Positions 6,011 through 9,645 of a stretch of DNA of 9,645 bases are shown here, piece after piece. The translations under genes and the position numbers were made by a program. The notes beneath the pieces are model-generated. The model searched no databases, had not been told where the DNA came from, and worked only from the letters and a program-made list of their open reading frames with translations. Source of the stretch: Candidatus Galligastranaerophilus gallistercoris (GTDB taxonomy: Bacteria > Cyanobacteriota > Vampirovibrionia > Gastranaerophilales > Gastranaerophilaceae); contig DVJH01000061.1 in assembly GCA_018710795.1 (NCBI GenBank), positions 1-9,645 of the forward strand, given 5' to 3'. How positions within the stretch are numbered: the first letter of the stretch is position 1; every line of letters starts with the position of its first letter.

Positions 6011-6654
6011 ATTAAATTTTCCCTGATAGCTTTAATTGCGGCCTGTGTTCTGTCGTCAACCGATAATTTCTGCAAAATCGAACACATGTGAACTTTTGTC
6101 GTATTAATTGATATATTTAATTTTTTTGCGATTTCATTGTTTGAATTTCCGTTTGCAAGAAGCGATAAAACGCTTAATTCTTTTGAAGTCAGGTTGTATT
6201 TGTTATTTGTGTCTTCTTCTTTTTGTTTTAACCCCGCCGTTTTTTGCATAACGATTTTTGAAACGGATGAATCAAACCACATTGACCCCGTCATTACGTC
6301 TTTTATAAGTTCAATCAGTTTTTTGGGGTCTATGTCTTTTGAACAATATGCGCTGATTCCCGCTTCAAGACACCCTTCGACTTCTTTTTGTTCGTTGTGG
6401 GATGTAATTACGATTATTTTAATGTCGGGATAATTTTTCTTTATTTCGGCAGATGCCGTTACTCCGTCAATAACGGGAAGCCCCAAATCCATTAAAACAA
6501 CATCAATTTTATGTTCTTTTAAAATTTTATAGGCATTTTGCGCATTTTCGGCTTCAAAAATCTCTTCCGTAAAATCTTCGTCTTTTAAGGAAGTTAAAAG
6601 CGCAAAACGTGTAAGCGCATGGTCTTCTACTATAAGTATGTTACACCCTCTCAT
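6007..6654 (-). CDS. NarL/FixJ-family response regulator
   Basis: This 215-residue regulator has a receiver domain (about 4-122) with Glu10 and Asp11, phospho-acceptor Asp56 (VVLMD), Thr84 and Lys106 within AYCSKD, a form typical of NarL/FixJ receivers. A linker of about 30 polar residues leads to a LuxR-type HTH (155-210; LTSKELSVLSLL, then TTKVHMCSILQKL at 185-197). It is first in a two-gene operon and overlaps the next regulator by four bases (ATGA). The start is supported because the receiver's first strand begins at residue 4. There is no Shine-Dalgarno; the promoter's -10 box lies only 9 bases before the ATG, so the message looks leaderless or nearly so. An inverted repeat over that -10 box could allow autoregulation. 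The cognate kinase is not visible and the signal is unknown. Confidence 0.95.
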   Translation of the reverse strand: MRGCNILIVEDHALTRFALLTSLKDEDFTEEIFEAENAQNAYKILKEHKIDVVLMDLGLPVIDGVTASAEIKKNYPDIKIIVITSHNEQKEVEGCLEAGISAYCSKDIDPKKLIELIKDVMTGSMWFDSSVSKIVMQKTAGLKQKEEDTNNKYNLTSKELSVLSLLANGNSNNEIAKKLNISINTTKVHMCSILQKLSVDDRTQAAIKAIRENLI

Positions 6655-6678
6655 AACTTTAAAATTATACTTAAAGTT
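6655..6678. repeat. Perfect 8-8-8 inverted repeat over the regulator promoter (candidate operator)
   Basis: AACTTTAA (6655-6662) and its exact reverse complement TTAAAGTT (6671-6678) flank an 8-base centre that contains the -10 box (6664-6669) of the response regulator operon. Because it lies mostly upstream of the expected transcription start, it would act as DNA rather than as an RNA hairpin. LuxR-type dimers bind inverted half-sites, so repression by one of the two regulators is plausible. AT-rich sequence makes chance palindromes more likely. Confidence 0.45.
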
Positions 6679-6692
6679 TAGTTTTTTTACAA
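6664..6692 (-). promoter_or_regulatory. Promoter of the response regulator operon, giving a nearly leaderless mRNA
   Basis: On the minus strand a consensus -10 TATAAT (6664-6669) lies 17 bases from -35 TTGTAA (6687-6692). With the usual 5-9 base gap, transcription would start about 0-4 bases before the ATG at 6654. No ribosome binding site fits in that leader. Confidence 0.65.
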
Positions 6693-6708
6693 ATACTTAT
6701 TATTTTGC

Positions 6709-6738
6709 TTTACAACAAATATTCTTTTTTAGTATGAT
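6709..6738 (+). promoter_or_regulatory. Promoter of gatC
   Basis: TTTACA (6709-6714) and TATGAT (6733-6738) are separated by 18 bases; both match five of six consensus positions. The start of transcription would fall near 6745, just before the GAGG ribosome binding site. The promoter is back to back with that of the regulator operon. Confidence 0.5.
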
Positions 6739-6761
6739 AGCTCTTAATGAGGTTATGAATT

Positions 6762-7043
6762 ATGATTGAAATCAAAGATGTTGAACATGTTGCAAAGCTT
6801 GCAAGATTGGAATTAACGGAAGATGAGAAAGTTAAATTTTCTAAGCAGCTGGGCGATATTTTGAAATATATGGATCAATTAAACGAGGTTGATACGACGG
6901 GGGTTGAACCGATGAATCACCCGATTGATTTTTCAAATGTGCTTCGAGACGACGTTGTCAGCTATGAGCTTTCGAGAGAAGAGCTGATGGCAAATGCCCC
7001 CGAAGTTGAACAAGATTTCTTCAAAGTCCCTAAAATAAGTTAA
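6762..7043 (+). CDS. gatC: Asp-tRNA(Asn)/Glu-tRNA(Gln) amidotransferase subunit C
   Basis: GatC is the small scaffold subunit of the GatCAB amidotransferase, which converts misacylated Glu-tRNA(Gln) and/or Asp-tRNA(Asn) to the correct amide form in organisms lacking the direct synthetase. The 93-residue length is normal. The N-terminal helix pattern VEHVAKLARLELTEDE (8-23), the LxxILxYMDQLNEVDTTGVEP region (about 30-50) and the C-terminal segment with LRDD (61-64) followed by APEVEQDFFKVP (79-90) are characteristic. GAGG (6749-6752), nine bases before the ATG, sets the start. gatA and gatB are not adjacent; the gene stands apart in front of pyrG. Its last codons form one arm of a strong hairpin. 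The enzyme's presence implies indirect Gln-tRNA and/or Asn-tRNA synthesis in the host. Confidence 0.95.
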   Translation: MIEIKDVEHVAKLARLELTEDEKVKFSKQLGDILKYMDQLNEVDTTGVEPMNHPIDFSNVLRDDVVSYELSREELMANAPEVEQDFFKVPKIS

Positions 7044-7062
7044 TTTTAGGGACTTAATTTTT
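7024..7062 (+). terminator. Intrinsic terminator overlapping the end of gatC
   Basis: A perfect 13-bp stem joins 7024-7036 and 7043-7055, around a 6-base loop AAGTTA. It is followed by AATTTTT (7056-7062). The left arm is inside the coding sequence, and the TAA stop (7041-7043) lies across the loop and right arm, so ribosomes finishing gatC would cover the stem. The T run is interrupted by AA directly after the stem, so some read-through into pyrG is likely. Confidence 0.7.
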
Positions 7063-7086
7063 ATAAGGTATTAAGGGCAATAAGGT

Positions 7087-8691
7087 ATGACAAAATATAT
7101 TTTTATAACGGGCGGTGTTGTAAGTTCTTTAGGTAAAGGAATTGTGGCTGCAAGCCTCGGGAAACTTTTAAGAGCAAGGGGTTTTTCGGTTGCAATTCAA
7201 AAGTTTGACCCGTATATAAACGTTGACCCGGGGACAATGAGTCCGTTTCAGCACGGGGAAGTTTTTGTAACCGATGACGGCGCGGAAACCGATTTGGATT
7301 TGGGGCATTATGAAAGATTTACGAATACCTCACTGCACCAGATAAATAACGTTACATCGGGAAGCGTTTATCAAACCGTTATTCAAAAAGAAAGAAAAGG
7401 GGAATACTTAGGCGCCACGGTTCAGGTTATTCCGCATATTACAAACGAAATCAAAGCAAGGCTTCAGATGGCAACAAAACATTTTAAGCCCGACTTTTTA
7501 ATAGCGGAAATCGGCGGCACCATAGGTGATATTGAAAGCTTGCCTTTTATTGAAGCAATAAGACAATTCAGATTGGAAGAAGGAATCGGAAATTCGATTT
7601 CAATCCATGTAACATTGCTTCCTTATCTGCAAACGTCGGGCGAATTAAAAACAAAACCCTCGCAGCACAGCGTTTATGTTTTAAGAAGCTACGGCATACA
7701 GCCCGAGGTTCTTGTCTGCAGAACGGCAATTCCCATTCATAAAGCCGAAAAAGAAAAAATTGCGCTTTTTTGTTCCGTTCAAAAAGACTGTGTTTTTGAA
7801 TGCAAGGATATGAAATCGATTTACGAGGTGCCTTTGGCATTGGAAGCGCAGAATATGGCGGGTGTTGTTTTAAAATTGTTAAATATAAAAGATAAAAAAC
7901 CCAATCTTTCTTCATGGGAAAAATTGGTTGATAAAATTAAACACCCCAAAAATACTCTGACCGTTGCGCTTGCCGGTAAATATACGGATTTGTCGGACGC
8001 TTATATATCGGTTGTTGAATCCTTGAAACACGCAGGTCTTGAATTTGATTCAAAAGTAAACATTAAATGGCTTGCAACCGAAGAGTGCACCGACTTAAAC
8101 AAAGCAAAAGAGTTTTTATCGGATGTTGATGCGCTTGTTGTCCCCGGAGGATTCGGCGTCAGGGGGATAGAAGGTAAATTGAACGTAATCAGATACGCAA
8201 GAGAAAATAATCTTCCGTTTTTGGGTTTGTGCCTCGGGCTGCAATGCGCCGTTATTGAATATGCAAGAAATGTTGCAGGGCTTGAAGGGGCAAATTCAAC
8301 CGAATTTGACGAAAATACAAAATATCCCGTAATTGACCTTATGACGGAGCAAAAAAACGTTGCGGGCTACGGCGGAACAATGAGGCTCGGGGCGTACCCC
8401 TGTCATTTAAAGGAAGGTTCAAAAGTGCATAAGGCATACGGAACCAAAATAATTTCCGAAAGACACCGCCACAGATATGAAGTAAACAGCGAGTATAAGA
8501 AATTAATTGAAGATAAAGGTTTAATTATATCGGGTTCATCTCCCGACGGGCTTTTGGCGGAGGTTGTGGAATATCCTAAAAATGATTGGTTTGTTGCATG
8601 CCAGTTTCACCCCGAATTTAAAAGCCGCCCCGAATCGGCACATCCTTTATTCAGGGGGTTGATTAAGGCTGCCGTAAACAGAAAAAAATGA
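7087..8691 (+). CDS. pyrG: CTP synthase (glutamine-hydrolysing)
   Basis: CTP synthase makes CTP from UTP with ATP and glutamine, the last step of de novo pyrimidine nucleotide synthesis. The 534-residue protein is full length. The N-terminal synthase domain (1 to about 268) starts with KYIFITGGVVSSLGKGI, holding the P loop (about 10-19), followed by QKFDPYINVDPGTMSP (38-53) and EIGGTIGDIES (141-151). The class I glutamine amidotransferase domain (about 290-530) has the oxyanion loop PGGFG (353-357), nucleophile Cys382 in LGLCLGLQ, and the His508/Glu510 pair in QFHPEF. All catalytic residues are present. AAGGG (7073-7077), nine bases before the ATG, sets the start; a second AAGG directly before the ATG is too close to act. 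It follows gatC by 43 bases across a terminator hairpin, and no obvious separate promoter was found, so expression may depend on read-through. Confidence 0.98.
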   Translation: MTKYIFITGGVVSSLGKGIVAASLGKLLRARGFSVAIQKFDPYINVDPGTMSPFQHGEVFVTDDGAETDLDLGHYERFTNTSLHQINNVTSGSVYQTVIQKERKGEYLGATVQVIPHITNEIKARLQMATKHFKPDFLIAEIGGTIGDIESLPFIEAIRQFRLEEGIGNSISIHVTLLPYLQTSGELKTKPSQHSVYVLRSYGIQPEVLVCRTAIPIHKAEKEKIALFCSVQKDCVFECKDMKSIYEVPLALEAQNMAGVVLKLLNIKDKKPNLSSWEKLVDKIKHPKNTLTVALAGKYTDLSDAYISVVESLKHAGLEFDSKVNIKWLATEECTDLNKAKEFLSDVDALVVPGGFGVRGIEGKLNVIRYARENNLPFLGLCLGLQCAVIEYARNVAGLEGANSTEFDENTKYPVIDLMTEQKNVAGYGGTMRLGAYPCHLKEGSKVHKAYGTKIISERHRHRYEVNSEYKKLIEDKGLIISGSSPDGLLAEVVEYPKNDWFVACQFHPEFKSRPESAHPLFRGLIKAAVNRKK

Positions 8692-8695
8692 GCTT

Positions 8696-8727
8696 AAAAC
8701 CCGTATATTTTACGGGTTTTATTTTTC
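8696..8727 (+). terminator. Intrinsic terminator after pyrG
   Basis: A perfect 10-bp stem AAAACCCGTA (8696-8705) / TACGGGTTTT (8711-8720), with a 5-base loop, is followed by ATTTTTC. It starts five bases after the pyrG stop. The A-rich left side and T-rich right side make it a classic terminator; it might also slow transcription arriving from the right. Confidence 0.88.
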
Positions 8728-8756
8728 TTGCAAAAAGAAAATATTTTTAGTATTAA
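8728..8756 (+). promoter_or_regulatory. Weak candidate promoter of the MFS transporter gene
   Basis: TTGCAA (8728-8733) and TATTAA (8751-8756) are separated by 17 bases, each matching four of six consensus positions. Other AT-rich hexamers nearby, such as TAATAT at 8754-8759, could serve equally. A promoter is expected here because a strong terminator lies immediately upstream. Confidence 0.3.
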
Positions 8757-8787
8757 TATTGTAGTAATTAATTATCCGAACGGCATT

Positions 8788-9645
8788 ATGCAAGATACAA
8801 ACACACAAAACGTTAAATGGCTCATATTTCTCGTAAGCGCAACGGGCGGGTTTTTAGCCATGCTTGATTCAAATACGATAAATGTTGCTTTGTATGAGAT
8901 TGCCAAAGATTTTAATGCGGATATAAACGCCGTACAGTGGGTTGTAACGGGATATATTTTGATTTTAAGCTCGTTTTTGATGTTGTTCGGTAAATTAAAT
9001 GATGTCGTAAACAGAAGAATTTTGTATACGACGGGTTTTCTGGTTTTTGCGGGGGGTTCGATTTTAAATATATTATCTTTTAACCTTCCCATGCTGATAT
9101 TGTGCAGATTGATTCAATCTTTAGGAGCTTCAATATTATTATCAAACAACATTGCAATAATTTCATCCGTATTTAAAGGTAAAAAACGCGCAAAAGCGAT
9201 AGGGTTTTCATCCGCCATGATGGCGCTATCGGGCATGACAGGGCCTGCCATAGGCGGGTTTTTAATGCACTATTTCGGCTGGAGAGGAGTTTTTATTCCG
9301 GGTGTTATCGTTGCGGTTTCAGGCGCCGTACTTTCTTCAAGAATTATCCCTGCCGTTTTGCATAAAGAAAAATTTAAATTCGATTATTTGGGAATGGTGC
9401 TGTTATTTATATCGACATTTTCCATGCTTTTAATAATTTCAAAGGCGCATACGTTCGGGTTCTTTTCTTTGCAAATTCTTGTTTTGTTTTTTATTATGGT
9501 TGTATTCGGCGCATTATTTTATTTTAGAGAAAACAAGATTGATTTTCCGATTGTTGATTTTGAATTGTTTAAAATGAAAATTTTTCTTTTCGGAAATTTT
9601 GCAATGCTTATTTCTTATTTTGCACTTTTTTCAAATGCGGTTATG
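8788..9645 (+). CDS. MFS transporter, DHA2 (EmrB/QacA-like) drug:H+ antiporter family, 5' part only
   Basis: The reading frame stays open from ATG at 8788 to the window edge, giving the first 286 residues of a protein that in this family is usually 450-520 long with 14 membrane helices. Several hydrophobic segments are visible, from about 11-35 onward. Signature motifs are D1-like AMLDSNTINVAL (24-35, Asp27), motif A as GKLNDVVNRR (68-77), motif B beginning at Arg107, and motif C as SGMTGPAIGG (148-157) followed by WRGVF (165-169). The DHA2-type link FDYLG (198-202) and the PIVDFELF segment (254-261) fit. Tyr36 stands where Pro is usual after NVAL, and Ser111 replaces the common Gly of motif B. 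It would be an inner-membrane exporter driven by the proton gradient; substrate unknown. No convincing Shine-Dalgarno precedes the ATG. Confidence 0.9.
   Translation, partial: MQDTNTQNVKWLIFLVSATGGFLAMLDSNTINVALYEIAKDFNADINAVQWVVTGYILILSSFLMLFGKLNDVVNRRILYTTGFLVFAGGSILNILSFNLPMLILCRLIQSLGASILLSNNIAIISSVFKGKKRAKAIGFSSAMMALSGMTGPAIGGFLMHYFGWRGVFIPGVIVAVSGAVLSSRIIPAVLHKEKFKFDYLGMVLLFISTFSMLLIISKAHTFGFFSLQILVLFFIMVVFGALFYFRENKIDFPIVDFELFKMKIFLFGNFAMLISYFALFSNAVM

Noticed and set aside
8772..9092. Minus-strand reading frame opposite the start of the MFS gene
   Set aside because: The plus-strand frame has the DHA2 motifs in order and stays open for 286 codons; the antisense frame has none.
1..9645. 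CRISPR array, insertion sequence, prophage or toxin-antitoxin pair
   Set aside because: No regularly spaced repeats, transposase, phage or toxin-like genes were found on either strand; coding density and base use look uniform.

Overview
The window is AT-rich chromosomal DNA, densely packed, with short intergenic gaps. TAA and TGA both act as ordinary stop codons, so the standard bacterial code fits. Two genes encode exported coiled-coil proteins with a helix pair like that of TolC, which points to a cell envelope with an outer membrane. Glycolysis uses a pyrophosphate-dependent phosphofructokinase, as in many fermentative anaerobes. The LuxR-type DNA-binding domain of one response regulator and the pentapeptide-repeat protein look cyanobacteria-like. 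Together these suggest a non-photosynthetic relative of Cyanobacteria (Vampirovibrionia/Melainabacteria, for example gut Gastranaerophilales). That placement is an inference from gene style, at about even odds; no marker search was possible.

Layout. (1) A tRNA-Gly(GCC) gene on the minus strand (11-85) has its own good promoter. (2) A plus-strand pair, pfp and ychF, overlaps by 7 bases and ends in a terminator that probably serves both strands. (3) Five minus-strand genes face that pair. Transcribed right to left, they are two LuxR-type response regulators joined by an ATGA overlap, then a separate promoter followed by a cytosolic pentapeptide-repeat solenoid and two tandem, equal-length (287 aa) exported proteins that look like diverged duplicates. 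(4) Plus-strand housekeeping genes follow, gatC and pyrG, each ending in a strong hairpin. (5) The 5' part of a DHA2-type MFS transporter runs off the right edge.

Functionally, pfp feeds glycolysis, ychF is a translation-associated ATPase, gatC belongs to the tRNA-dependent amidotransferase and pyrG makes CTP. These are ordinary.

The least explained part is 3033-6654: two response regulators with no kinase beside them, a pentapeptide solenoid with a cysteine column, and a pair of barrel-less, TolC-hairpin-like secreted paralogues. I recognise no named system with this composition. It is the best candidate here for something undescribed, but a common function is inferred only from order and strand. 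The divergent 107-bp region 6655-6761 holds back-to-back promoters. A perfect 8-8-8 inverted repeat there surrounds the -10 box of the regulator operon, and that operon's transcript appears nearly leaderless.
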